Shown here piece by piece: positions 1-8,713 of a stretch of DNA of 64,000 bases. Location: contig NZ_BIFR01000001.1 in the NCBI RefSeq assembly GCF_003967535.1, forward strand, positions 1,487,001 through 1,551,000, in the 5' to 3' direction. Below the pieces are notes generated by a model that saw nothing but the letters and a program-made list of their open reading frames with translations, did not search any database and was not told the origin of the DNA. A program made the translations under genes and the position numbers. Source of the stretch: Tengunoibacter tsumagoiensis. GTDB taxonomy: Bacteria; Chloroflexota; Ktedonobacteria; Ktedonobacterales; Ktedonobacteraceae. Within the stretch, counting starts at the first letter, position 1. The number at the start of each line of letters is the position of its first letter.

Positions 1-1120
1 GCGCCCAGGCTGCATGACCACGGATAAGTGGCTCCTCGTCTTGTAATGCCAGACGAAGAGCTGGAACAGCGCTGCGGTCGCCACTATTGCCCAGAGCAAC
101 GCAGACATTGCGCAAGAAGCCACGGCGCTTGGTACGCTTAATGGGGCTATGGCGGAAACGAAGCCGAAACTCCTCTTCGGTTAAAGCAAGAAGAGGGATC
201 AGCTCAGGTGTTGTCCCGATAGGAGGGCGGGTCTGAAACTCTGTGCGACCCTGAAAGGCTGGCTTATCTGTTGAGCGACGTTTAATCGTCGTAAGACCAA
301 TGAGCGGAGCACCTTGCTCATCGCGCAGCCCCAGCCGTCGTTCAGCTACCTGATTGACAGGACAGACCTCCTGACAGATATCGCAGCCGAAGATTAGATT
401 CCCCATGAGCGGACGAAGCTCAATAGGAATACTTCCTTTAAGTTCAATCGTGAGAAAAGAGATGCAGCGCGTACTGTCCAGCTCATAGGGATGAGGGAGG
501 GCTCCAGTAGGGCAGGCGTGAAGGCAGATCTCACAATTGCCGCAATTGGACTTGAGAGGTTCATCAGGAATAAGGGGAAGATTGGTCACAATCTCAGCCA
601 AAAAGACCCATGATCCCCAGCCTTTGGTCAGAATATTTGTATTTTTGCCATACCAGCCGAGGCCAGCGCGTTGAGCCACCGCTCGATCGACCATACGCCC
701 GGTATCGACAAAGAGCCGCGTCTCGAGCCGTTCTCCAGGTAACTCTCCTGGACGCTCCTGGACAGCTTCATTGATCCAGGTCGTGAACTGCTGAAGTTTA
801 GGCTTAATGAGATCATGATAGTCTTCGCCCCAGGCATAGCGCGAGATACGGCCTTGCAATGGACCACCCTCATCTGGCTGTTCAGTCAGATAGCACATAC
901 CGAGCGCGATGATCGACTGTGCCTCAGGCAAAAGAGCAGTAGGATCACAAGAGACATCCGCCCGTTCCGCACTGAACCAGGGGAGGCCCGCAAAGTATCC
1001 ACGAGACACACGATCTTTAATCGCCTGATTGGCCTCACGGAAAGGCAAGGCTGTAGTCACGCGAACCAGATCAAAGCCAAGTGAGTAGGCATAGTCTTTA
1101 ATTGTCTGTGTCTCAAGCAT
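1..1120 (-). CDS. queG: Epoxyqueuosine reductase QueG (3' end cut by window)
   Basis: QueG reduces epoxyqueuosine to queuosine in tRNA, using cobalamin and two [4Fe-4S] clusters. Translating the minus strand from the ATG at 1118-1120 gives an open frame to the window edge. It begins MLETQTIKDYA and carries two ferredoxin-type clusters, CGNCEICLHACPTGAL and CGCDICQEVCPVNQ, in the usual QueG order. The RYAWGEDYH motif and the segment YGKNTNIL also fit the family. A HEAT-like C-terminal tail is starting (LRNVCVALGN...) when the window ends. An in-frame stop lies just upstream of the ATG, so this start is firm although no strong Shine-Dalgarno site is visible. The preceding ABC permease ends 32 bases upstream on the same strand, so cotranscription is possible. 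Confidence 0.95.
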   Translation of the reverse strand, partial: MLETQTIKDYAYSLGFDLVRVTTALPFREANQAIKDRVSRGYFAGLPWFSAERADVSCDPTALLPEAQSIIALGMCYLTEQPDEGGPLQGRISRYAWGEDYHDLIKPKLQQFTTWINEAVQERPGELPGERLETRLFVDTGRMVDRAVAQRAGLGWYGKNTNILTKGWGSWVFLAEIVTNLPLIPDEPLKSNCGNCEICLHACPTGALPHPYELDSTRCISFLTIELKGSIPIELRPLMGNLIFGCDICQEVCPVNQVAERRLGLRDEQGAPLIGLTTIKRRSTDKPAFQGRTEFQTRPPIGTTPELIPLLALTEEEFRLRFRHSPIKRTKRRGFLRNVCVALGNSGDRSAVPALRLALQDEEPLIRGHAAWA

Positions 1121-1152
1121 AGTCTGTGCAATCCAGGGTTAGCGTTAATTCA

Positions 1153-2193
1153 TTAATTGGTGACATCACGATTCTGCTGGACCCACCAGCTGCCACCCAG
1201 AAGAACGATGAGATAGGCCAGAATGACCAGCAAAGCATGGAGATCTGAGATAGGAGAAGCTTTCACATCATTCTCTAGATACACATTTTGATTGATCAGC
1301 AGAGCTGAAATATTGGGCCCAATGAAGTAATCTGGTACAGCCTTCAGAAAATCGCCGAAGCCGCCTCCAATAGATGATCCAATAAAGGTTAAGATAGGAG
1401 CAATGATACTCTCCAGGAACCACCAGATCAAGCCCCCTGCCAGCCCGGCAGCAGTTGCCTTCCCAAGCGTAGAAAGACAGAAAGCGATTGAACAATAGGT
1501 AAAGATGCCAAGAGTTGCGATCAGTAGCAAGAGAAAGGCATGGAGGAGCCATGTACCGGTTAAGAAGCTAAAATCTATCGTACCACCAGGGATGAGATTG
1601 AAGAGAGCCCCGGTAATGATGCCAACAACGACCAGAAACAATAGCGTCCCAAAGATCGCAATAAGGACCGTTCCCAACTTTGCCAGGAAGAACTGAGTTC
1701 GTGTGGGGCCGCGAGAGAGCATAATGCGAATAGTCCCCACGCTATACTCGCCTCCTACAATAGTAGCCGTGAGTATGACGAGAACAATCACCCCAATGAA
1801 ATTAACAATTCCAACTGCTTGATTGAGCGAGCCAGGGAGATGGAGAGGCGAAGCCGCAGCCTCAACGGCCTGATGCTTAAGTTGTACCCCCTGATCGTGA
1901 CTGACCGCAGCCTGTGAACATTCTTCACTGTTATTACAGGTAAAGCCACCAAAGCTTTCAGGCGAGCGCGAAGCCTGATAAATGGCAGTAGTAGAGATCA
2001 GGGCGAAGGCAGCAATCACCACCAGCGAGGCGACCAGCAGCACAATCTTTGGCATCAGTCGGCGACGGAGCTTATAGAGCTCCCCGCCAATCGAGCGAAA
2101 GAGCACATTAAGATAATTCTGGCTCCCCATAATCACATTCTTGCTGCGAACGGGAGTTGCAATCATCGGTTCGAATTGCGATTGGCTACTCAT
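1153..2193 (-). CDS. ABC-2 type transporter permease
   Basis: Membrane subunit of an ABC exporter, 346 residues. There is a first membrane segment near residues 45-70, an extracellular loop of about 70 residues containing two cysteines (CNNSEECSQ), and then about five further hydrophobic segments to the C-terminus. The block GGEYSVGTIRIMLSRGPTR is typical of ABC-2 permeases of the BcrB/NatB type, where it follows the second membrane segment. Its start overlaps the stop of the ATPase gene by 4 bases, so the two are translationally coupled. Substrate cannot be told from sequence; peptide antibiotics or lipids are common for the family. A longer start would run into the ATPase gene. Confidence 0.9.
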   Translation of the reverse strand: MSSQSQFEPMIATPVRSKNVIMGSQNYLNVLFRSIGGELYKLRRRLMPKIVLLVASLVVIAAFALISTTAIYQASRSPESFGGFTCNNSEECSQAAVSHDQGVQLKHQAVEAAASPLHLPGSLNQAVGIVNFIGVIVLVILTATIVGGEYSVGTIRIMLSRGPTRTQFFLAKLGTVLIAIFGTLLFLVVVGIITGALFNLIPGGTIDFSFLTGTWLLHAFLLLLIATLGIFTYCSIAFCLSTLGKATAAGLAGGLIWWFLESIIAPILTFIGSSIGGGFGDFLKAVPDYFIGPNISALLINQNVYLENDVKASPISDLHALLVILAYLIVLLGGSWWVQQNRDVTN

Positions 2194-3257
2194 TTTTGAT
2201 CCCCTTTCAGAGCTGTTGCGGCAGTGGATGTTTCATTGGAGCCAGCCATTGTCCCTCCAATATAAGGGCCAGCAGCCGATGAAGGAGCCACCAGCTGTAA
2301 GAACACCTCTTCCAGGCTGCCCTCACGCGGATGGATTTCAGCAGCATACAACTGATGCTGGGCCAGCAACTGATTAACTTCGGCAGAGCGATCATTAGGG
2401 GCTGCTAGCTTGATAATTGACTGATTACGTTTATTTTGATCGATACGCACGTCAGTAAGCCAGTTGATAGCGCCTCCTCGCAACTCTTGTAACAGAGCAA
2501 GCGCCTGCTCAGTCTGGATTGTATCGTTCATTCTCACTTCAATCTCCTCATCAGTGCGCAAGAGATCCTCCACTGCGCCCAGCTTCACCAGATTGCCTTT
2601 GCGTAAGATGGCGACACGATTGCAGACCTGCTGTACTTCAGAAAGGATATGGCTAGAGAGAAAGACTGTTTTACCAAGCGAAGCCAGTCGCTGGATCAGT
2701 CGGCGGATCTCAATGACGCCGGCAGGATCGAGACCATTTGTTGGTTCATCGAGCATCACCAGCTCAGGATCATTTAACAACGCAGCCGCAATGCCCAGGC
2801 GCTGCTTCATACCTAATGAGTATTTGCGATATGCCAGCTTCTCATAGGTGCGTAGCTCGACAATATCCAGGATCTCAGAGATTCTGGCCTCATTGGCTTT
2901 GCCCAGTACCATACCAGAATTGGCCGCAATGACGCGTAGATTATCACGGCCTGAGAGATAAGGATAGAAAATAGGCATCTCGACAATTGCACCAATGCGC
3001 TGGAGAATCTCAGGGAGTTGATACGCTGTATCCATGCCAAAGAGGAGAGCTCGACCAGCTGAAGGTCGAATCAATCCTAATAACATACGAATAGTAGTCG
3101 TTTTACCAGAACCATTGGGGCCCAGAAAACCGAAGACGTCCCCACGTTGCACCTCTAGATTGAGGTCATTGACGGCAACCAGATTCCCGAAAGCTTTCGT
3201 GAGCCTGGATGTGCTGATGATCGTCTTCTCATCGTGAGGGGGTAATGTCTTGTTCAT
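2190..3257 (-). CDS. ABC transporter ATP-binding protein (BcrA/CcmA type)
   Basis: Cytoplasmic ATPase that drives the permease encoded just downstream. Walker A is GPNGSGKTT near residue 48, the ABC signature is YSLGMKQRLGIA, and Walker B is LVMLDEPTNGLDP, followed by the switch histidine in LSSHIL. The length of 355 residues exceeds a bare nucleotide-binding domain. The extra C-terminal 100 residues match the accessory region seen in bacitracin-type exporters, plus a poorly conserved Ala/Ser/Thr-rich tail. A good ribosome site (AGGAG) sits 6 bases before the ATG. The 317 bases to the divergent FHA gene hold the promoters for both directions. Confidence 0.93.
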   Translation of the reverse strand: MNKTLPPHDEKTIISTSRLTKAFGNLVAVNDLNLEVQRGDVFGFLGPNGSGKTTTIRMLLGLIRPSAGRALLFGMDTAYQLPEILQRIGAIVEMPIFYPYLSGRDNLRVIAANSGMVLGKANEARISEILDIVELRTYEKLAYRKYSLGMKQRLGIAAALLNDPELVMLDEPTNGLDPAGVIEIRRLIQRLASLGKTVFLSSHILSEVQQVCNRVAILRKGNLVKLGAVEDLLRTDEEIEVRMNDTIQTEQALALLQELRGGAINWLTDVRIDQNKRNQSIIKLAAPNDRSAEVNQLLAQHQLYAAEIHPREGSLEEVFLQLVAPSSAAGPYIGGTMAGSNETSTAATALKGDQK

Positions 3258-3574
3258 TACCGGCTCCTTTTTTTTATAAATTTTGCGTATAAATTACCAT
3301 TGTATCCCCATACTATACGTTATTTTCCTCTTTCGGTTACAGCGACTGTTTCATCGTTAGAGCAAGGCACTCAGGCCGCAGGCTTGCTTTATGCCCAGCA
3401 GATCCAGGCTGAAAATAGTCCTATCCAGTAAGACCATAGACAAGTTTTAAGCAACTATGTTAGACTTTTGTCAATTATAGAGTAGACGTTCATGAAAAGG
3501 GTTTCACCACCCAGTATGAAACCTTTATTTTCAGAAGAGATATTACAAAAGAAAAAGATTGAGGAGATAGATAC
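3258..3574. other. Divergent intergenic region, ABC operon / FHA gene
   Basis: AT-rich stretch of 317 bases between two divergently transcribed units. It must hold both promoters. I see several TATA-like blocks on the minus strand close to the ABC gene (around 3285-3325) but no pair of consensus -35/-10 boxes that I would call. No convincing gene or RNA structure was found. Confidence 0.4.
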
Positions 3575-4498
3575 ATGGATGCGAAGCTTACTGGTCCCTT
3601 TGGTCAGATGCTTCTTACCCCCAATGGGCTTAAGATTGGTCGTGCACAGGATAATCAGCTTGTTTTGCAAGATGTAAAGGCTTCGGGTCATCATGCTGAG
3701 CTAAAGCCATGGGGACAGGGATTTGGCATTGTAGATCAAGGGAGCACTAATGGTACCTATGTAAATGAGCAACGGCTTCTTCCGCAGCAGGTTCGCCCAT
3801 TAGTGAATGGAGATGTTATCCGGATTGGCGACACGACCTTTTCATATAGTTATCCAGAAGCCAGACCGGTTGAAGCCACCGTATATGCAGCCCCTCCGGC
3901 TGGTGGATTACCACCTACAGCTCTAGCTCCTCAACCTTTTGCTGATCAGGCATTTACTCCTCCCGTGGCGACTCCTCCGCTGTATGCGGCAGCTCCGCCT
4001 CAGTATCCTCAGTACCCCCAGTATCCTCAATTACCCAACAATTACGCGGGTGCACCACTAAACCAGGGGCGACCGCAACGCTCGGGTCGTCGGCTCTGGA
4101 TTATTCTGGGGAGTGTTCTATTGGGCGTGGTCGTGCTCTGTGGCCTTCTCTTTGTGGTCGTGAGCCTGAGCAAAGGGGGAGCCTCTCCTGATAATACGCT
4201 TAATGCATTCTGTACAGATCTCCAAAAACCTGATGCCCATGCAGCTTATGGGGAGCTTGATCCAGCGCTACAGAGCCGTGTGCCAGAACCGCTGTTTACA
4301 CAATTCTTTACGAAGCAGCCTATCAATAGCTGCACACATGGCACACCAGTAGAAAATGGCAACAAGGCGACCGCGACAGTTATCCTTACTTCACCGACGC
4401 AGTCAGCCCCTTTGAGTCTTCCTATGACCTTGATCAAAGAGAGCGATGGGAGCTGGAAGATTAGCGATATCCAGATGAGCGATACCCCCAGCTTTTAG
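3575..4498 (+). CDS. FHA-domain membrane protein with extracellular C-terminal domain
   Basis: Predicted phosphothreonine-binding membrane protein of 307 residues. The N-terminal forkhead-associated domain (about residues 1-90) has all key family residues: G22-R23, S37 and H40, and N59-G60-T61 in GSTNGTYVN. A Pro/Ala/Tyr-rich linker (about 95-165) with repeated PQYP units leads to one membrane helix near 173-198. A roughly 105-residue external domain follows, starting DNTLNAFCTDLQ, of the kind found in DUF4878-like lipoproteins. The start has GAGGAG 8 bases upstream. FHA domains normally read serine/threonine-kinase phosphorylation; two such kinases are encoded at the far end of this window, but a link between them is inference only. 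Confidence 0.88.
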   Translation: MDAKLTGPFGQMLLTPNGLKIGRAQDNQLVLQDVKASGHHAELKPWGQGFGIVDQGSTNGTYVNEQRLLPQQVRPLVNGDVIRIGDTTFSYSYPEARPVEATVYAAPPAGGLPPTALAPQPFADQAFTPPVATPPLYAAAPPQYPQYPQYPQLPNNYAGAPLNQGRPQRSGRRLWIILGSVLLGVVVLCGLLFVVVSLSKGGASPDNTLNAFCTDLQKPDAHAAYGELDPALQSRVPEPLFTQFFTKQPINSCTHGTPVENGNKATATVILTSPTQSAPLSLPMTLIKESDGSWKISDIQMSDTPSF

Positions 4499-4547
4499 GG
4501 CCTCTTCTGTTGGGCCTTGTAAAGCAAGGGATCAAGCTGCATTCATC

Positions 4548-4577
4548 TTGTTCGGGATCCTGGCATTATGCTATAAT
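4548..4577 (+). promoter_or_regulatory. Candidate sigma-70 promoter upstream of the GltD-like gene
   Basis: TTGTTC at 4548-4553 and a perfect TATAAT at 4572-4577 are separated by 18 bases. It lies inside the 352-base gap before the flavoprotein gene and would give a leader of about 265 bases. Nothing else convincing was seen in that gap. Confidence 0.5.
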
Positions 4578-4850
4578 CTCAAATGGGGACGTATCCCGCG
4601 ATCTCTCTCGATAAAAATAAGCGAGTTTTGCATTTATTAATAGAGCAATTATGTTTTCCTGTCAGCATCGGTCTCATGCTTTGCAGAGAAAAACATGTCT
4701 GCCCATACAGCTAGCAAATAAGACGCTGTATAGAAGGAATAGGCTGTCTGCCTACGATTAGCGCTATGCATTTTATCTTCCCTGTTCCACAATTCATGTA
4801 CCTCCTGCTTGGAGTAAGCATATCCGGTACTCAGGAAAGGACCTTGTGCG

Positions 4851-6659
4851 ATGATTGATCCCGATAGCGAATTGGAAGCTCGATACCATTCGATTGGGGT
4901 AACGCCAGACTGGTATCAAACAAACATTCCCTGTCAGGTTGGCTGCCCTGCGCACACAGATGTGTCAACCTACATTGGTCTTATCTCACAGGCTCGTTTT
5001 GACGAGGCCTACCTCTTAAACCGTCAGGCGAACGTTGTGCCTGGCGTGTTGGGGCGCACCTGTGCTCGCCCATGTGAGCCTGTCTGCCGTCGTAACAAAA
5101 TTGATGGGAAACCAATCACCATCTGCTGGCTGAAGCGAGCCGCAGCCGATCACCGCGAGTATCGCCATCATGCGGTACGCCCTCCAATCACCAAGGAGAA
5201 GAAAGTAGCAGTGGTCGGTGCTGGTTCCGCTGGTCTGGCCTGTGCACGTGAGCTACGAGAGATGGGCTATCCCGTCACAATCTACGAGCAGTTCCCCACC
5301 GCTGGTGGTGTCATGGTTAATGGTATCCCCATCTGGCGTCTGCCACGTTATGTGACCACCGAAGAGTGTGACGAATACATGGCCGATCTGGGTGTTGAGG
5401 TGAAATATAATACCCGCGTTGGGCGTGACGTTCAGGTGACCGAACTGCTCGAGCAGTATGATGCTGTCTTCCTGGCGGCTGGTTGTTATATTCCAAATCC
5501 TGTGGCCGGTCCCGATAATAAAGTCATTCCTGGTGCTGATCTACAGGGTGTTGAAGATGGTATTCGCCTGTTGGCAAAGTCTAACTATGGTGAGCCAGTC
5601 TATATTGGGAAAAAGGTTGCGGTTCTGGGTTCAGGTTTTACCGCTATGGACTGCTGCCGTACAGCGATTCGTTTTGGCGCCGAGAAAGTATATATCTTCT
5701 ATCGTCGTTCGAAGGAAGAGGCGGGCTCGGATGAGTACGAAGTCGATGAGGCTGTATTTGAGAATGTTGAGTTCAACTATCTTGTCACGCAGCTTGCCGT
5801 ATTAAGCGAGGATGGTGTACATGTTAGTGGTATGCGTTTCATCCGCAATAAACTGGGTGATCCTGATGCCAGTGGCCGCCGCCGTCCAGTTCCTATTCCT
5901 GGTACCGAGTTTGAAGTCGAACTGGATACAGTCATTCCAGCCTTTGGTCAGTATAGCGATGTCTCCTGGCTGCCAGCCGATGAGTTAAAGCTCGAGGTGA
6001 ATAAATGGGGTGTGCCGCTGATCGATTTTGATAACTGGATGACAAGCCATCCCGGCCTGTTTGCTGGTGGCGACTTCACGCAGGGTGCCCGTAACCTGAT
6101 CTCGGCCATCGGTGATGGTCGCGATGCTGCTGCTGCGATTAACCGTTACCTTGGTGGTGAGGATAAAGCTGCCGAGGCTGCTGAAGAGATCGAGCTTCCC
6201 GATTATCGTCGTGGTATGGTGGACAACTACGAATCTATTCCGCATCAGCTCATTCCAGCGTTGCCTCTTGCCGATCGTTATAGTCACACGCGTGAGACAG
6301 AGACTGGTTATACTCCCGAGCAGGCGGTTATTCAGGCGCGTCGCTGTCTACAGTGTCAATTGAACATCATGATTGATCCATCCATCTGTATCCTGTGTTC
6401 TGGCTGTGTTGATATCTGTCCTTATGACTGCATCAGCATGGAAGGGTTATCCCGTGTCGTTAAGGGTGATCCTATGCACACTGGTACCAGCAATTGGGAA
6501 GGTGGCGCGGATATGATCATTGATGAGGAGAAGTGTATTCGCTGTGGATTGTGCATTGTGCGCTGTCCTACGGATGCGATCTCGATGGTCCAGTTTGAGG
6601 TCTCGAGTCCTAATGCTCGCTGGTCCGTTTCAAAGATCCCCGTTCTCAACTTGAAGTAG
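4851..6659 (+). CDS. GltD-like FAD/NAD(P)-dependent oxidoreductase with C-terminal ferredoxin domains
   Basis: Soluble flavoprotein of 602 residues related to the glutamate synthase small subunit and the dihydropyrimidine dehydrogenase N-terminal half. The N-terminal Fer4_20 domain (about 20-110) has the cysteine series CQVGCPAH, CARPCEPVCRR. The FAD site is VAVVGAGSAGLACA near residue 120 and the NAD(P) site is VAVLGSGFTAMDCC near 260. The C-terminus adds a dicluster ferredoxin with CILCSGCVDICPYDC and CIRCGLCIVRCP. It probably moves electrons between NAD(P)H and a ferredoxin-type partner. No glutamate synthase large subunit lies beside it, so a GltD role is not supported by context. It appears to be monocistronic. 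Confidence 0.88.
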   Translation: MIDPDSELEARYHSIGVTPDWYQTNIPCQVGCPAHTDVSTYIGLISQARFDEAYLLNRQANVVPGVLGRTCARPCEPVCRRNKIDGKPITICWLKRAAADHREYRHHAVRPPITKEKKVAVVGAGSAGLACARELREMGYPVTIYEQFPTAGGVMVNGIPIWRLPRYVTTEECDEYMADLGVEVKYNTRVGRDVQVTELLEQYDAVFLAAGCYIPNPVAGPDNKVIPGADLQGVEDGIRLLAKSNYGEPVYIGKKVAVLGSGFTAMDCCRTAIRFGAEKVYIFYRRSKEEAGSDEYEVDEAVFENVEFNYLVTQLAVLSEDGVHVSGMRFIRNKLGDPDASGRRRPVPIPGTEFEVELDTVIPAFGQYSDVSWLPADELKLEVNKWGVPLIDFDNWMTSHPGLFAGGDFTQGARNLISAIGDGRDAAAAINRYLGGEDKAAEAAEEIELPDYRRGMVDNYESIPHQLIPALPLADRYSHTRETETGYTPEQAVIQARRCLQCQLNIMIDPSICILCSGCVDICPYDCISMEGLSRVVKGDPMHTGTSNWEGGADMIIDEEKCIRCGLCIVRCPTDAISMVQFEVSSPNARWSVSKIPVLNLK

Positions 6660-6666
6660 ATGTTCT

Positions 6667-6696
6667 TGTAGAACGGGGCTATCCCCCCGTTCTACA
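6667..6696 (+). terminator. Hairpin after the flavoprotein gene
   Basis: Perfect 12-bp arms, TGTAGAACGGGG at 6667-6678 and its complement at 6685-6696, with a 6-base loop. It starts 8 bases after the stop codon. No long T-run follows, so it may end transcription or simply protect the 3' end. Confidence 0.6.
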
Positions 6697-7137
6697 GGTG
6701 AGCTGTTTGCAACCTCCACCCAAAACTGACCTCCGCCCACACGTATCTTATAATCTCTTCACTTTTATCAACATGTTCAACACTATGTTGTCCCCTGGCA
6801 TCCATCCCCTTATTCCGCAGTCACAATTGCGACTGACCTGAGAAGCTTTTGCCTCTCTACATTGTAGAGTTTATGTCAGGATTTACGGTAGAGTTTATGT
6901 ATACTCTTTATGATCAATTGGTCTCAAGTCCGGGCTCTCAAACATACATGCAGAACATTGGTGTGCAAAAATAAAATGTGGTTATTTTGTACAGGAGAGA
7001 GGTAGATAGCCACCAGAAACGGAGAGCGGGTAGCAGATTGAGGCGCTTTTATCAAGTGAATTGCTGGTAAAACTCCTGCCACTAGTATACACTAGAGATG
7101 ACTGATCTCGCATTGAGAAACATCCAGGAGGTAAGGA
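6697..7137. other. Intergenic region before kptA
   Basis: About 440 bases without a supported gene. It contains a direct repeat of GTAGAGTTTATG (near 6865 and 6890) and an AT-rich tail. No RNA gene was recognised. The strong ribosome site AGGAGGT just before 7138 belongs to kptA. Confidence 0.4.
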
Positions 7138-7686
7138 ATGGCAATTGACCTGAAAAGTTTGAGCAAGACCATGGCCTATGCGTTGCGTCATCAGCCAGTA
7201 CAATTCGGTTTAACGCTGGATGAAGAGGGCTGGGTGGAGGTTTCTACCTTATTGGAGGCTCTGCGAAAACAGCGGAGCGCATGGAGATTGCTCCAGACGA
7301 CCGATCTAGAGCGCGTCATTGCAGAGTCCGATAAAAAGCGTTATGAGATACGTGAGGGGAGAATTCGCGCCTATTATGGGCATTCGATCGAGCAGAAAAT
7401 GCAGCATGAACCGGTAGAGCCTCCAGTGATCCTTTATCATGGGACCACTCCTGAGGCTGCACCTTCCATTCGTCGTCAGGGCCTTAAACCCATGCAGCGT
7501 CAGTATGTGCATCTGGCAACAGATATAGAGACGGCCCGTCAGGTTGCGCTCAGGCGGACGCATAAGCCAGTTATAATTCGTGTTGAGGCTCAGCAAGCCT
7601 ATCGGCAAGGTATCGCCTTTTATTCAGGGAACGATGATATCTGGCTTGCCGAGCCCATTTCCGTAGACTTTCTGCACTTTGACTAA
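7138..7686 (+). CDS. kptA: RNA 2'-phosphotransferase, Tpt1/KptA family
   Basis: Transfers an internal RNA 2'-phosphate to NAD+, giving ADP-ribose 1'',2''-cyclic phosphate. The length of 182 residues is typical. The N-terminal winged-helix lobe opens LSKTMAYALRHQP, with the family's Arg-His pair, then GWVEVSTLLEAL. The C-terminal NAD-binding lobe has LYHGTTPEAAPSI, the segment QYVHLATD, and the closing block with SGNDDIWLAEPI. The start is set by AGGAGGT 5 bases before the ATG. It stands alone with no RNA-repair or splicing gene beside it, so its substrate in this organism is not evident. Confidence 0.95.
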   Translation: MAIDLKSLSKTMAYALRHQPVQFGLTLDEEGWVEVSTLLEALRKQRSAWRLLQTTDLERVIAESDKKRYEIREGRIRAYYGHSIEQKMQHEPVEPPVILYHGTTPEAAPSIRRQGLKPMQRQYVHLATDIETARQVALRRTHKPVIIRVEAQQAYRQGIAFYSGNDDIWLAEPISVDFLHFD

Positions 7687-8047
7687 TGTTTGTTAAAACT
7701 TCTTTTTTTATAATGACGTATAGACAAAACATCTATGAATACCCCTATCCTGGTGTGATTTATGTGCGTTGGAAGTGGGTAGAGGCCCCATTTCTGGGTA
7801 GTACTTTAACGTTTTCTTAACGTAGCTACTTGACTTTTCTCTGGTTTTTCCGCAAAATTAGAAAAAAGCCAGGTCGGTGAGAGATATACGTAGCCAAGGA
7901 CGTATATATCTAACAGGACGATGGCGAGTGTACCACCGATAAGGTCGCTCTCTTCCCCCCATAAAGTCGCCAAGCTTTTCGAGCCAAAGAAAGCGGGTGC
8001 CAGCGACTGAAATTTGAAGAGAGGTGTCCTCTGGTCTGCAAGGAGCG
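7687..8047. other. Intergenic region upstream of the sigma-factor gene
   Basis: About 360 bases with no supported gene. An inverted repeat, ATATACGT at 7884-7891 and ACGTATAT at 7900-7907, could be an operator or small hairpin. A weak promoter-like pair (TTGACT at 7830, AAAATT at 7854, 18-base gap) is the best -35/-10 candidate for the sigma operon. Confidence 0.35.
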
Positions 8048-8713
8048 ATGATGGTGCGACATGACTGGTCTGATGAGGACTTAGCCCAACGGTTGCATGA
8101 GAAAGATCCCGAGGCATTGGAAACGCTCATCTCCCGGTATTCTCGTGAAGTATTTTATTTTATTCGTCTGGTACTTGATGGAGTCGGCGTAGCACAGGAC
8201 GCAGAAGAGTGCGTCAATGATCTCTTTGTAGCTGTATGGCAAGAGATTGATACGTTTGACATTACTCGTGGGGCGTTGCGCACATGGCTTACCATGCGTG
8301 CAAAGTATATTGCGCTGGATCGCAGACGCCAGTTGTGTCGCCGTCAGACACACAATATACAATCAGCTGATGAGATCCGGCAATGGAGTTCATCGGATGG
8401 CAACAACAGTCGGAGTTTTTCTGGTTGGGGAGAGAATGACAAGCGAGCTGCTTTGCCACCACATCCCGAGACCAGTATGGAACATTTGCTAGAGCAGAGT
8501 GAGAGGCGTGAGGAGCTGCGCCTGGCCTTGGCAACGTTGCCCGAGCTTGATCGCTTTTTGATATATCAACGTTATTTTAAATTTGCTAGCACGGAAGAAC
8601 TTGCGAAGAAGACGGGCCTCACCCGCCATGCCGTTGACACACGACTCTGGCGAGCGCGAAAGAATTTACGCGAAGCGCTCAAGGAGCACTCACATGAGTA
8701 CGAGCGAATTTGA
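8048..8713 (+). CDS. ECF-type RNA polymerase sigma factor
   Basis: Alternative sigma factor of about 221 residues. Region 2 runs over LAQRLHEKDPEALETLISRYSREVFYFI and includes the DAEECVNDLFVAVW and WLTMRAKYIALDRRR segments. Region 4 near the C-terminus has the helix-turn-helix STEELAKKTGLTRHAVDTRLWRARKNLREAL. The linker between them is longer than usual (about 60 residues, Ser/Asn-rich). Two ATGs lie side by side at 8048 and 8051; AGGAG at 8041-8045 fits the second best. Its end overlaps the start of the next gene by 20 bases, the usual arrangement for a sigma factor and its anti-sigma regulator. Confidence 0.9.
   Translation: MMVRHDWSDEDLAQRLHEKDPEALETLISRYSREVFYFIRLVLDGVGVAQDAEECVNDLFVAVWQEIDTFDITRGALRTWLTMRAKYIALDRRRQLCRRQTHNIQSADEIRQWSSSDGNNSRSFSGWGENDKRAALPPHPETSMEHLLEQSERREELRLALATLPELDRFLIYQRYFKFASTEELAKKTGLTRHAVDTRLWRARKNLREALKEHSHEYERI

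Noticed and set aside
815..1084. Plus-strand open frame of 89 codons
   Set aside because: It lies entirely antisense to queG, whose frame has clear family motifs; no ribosome site or similarity.
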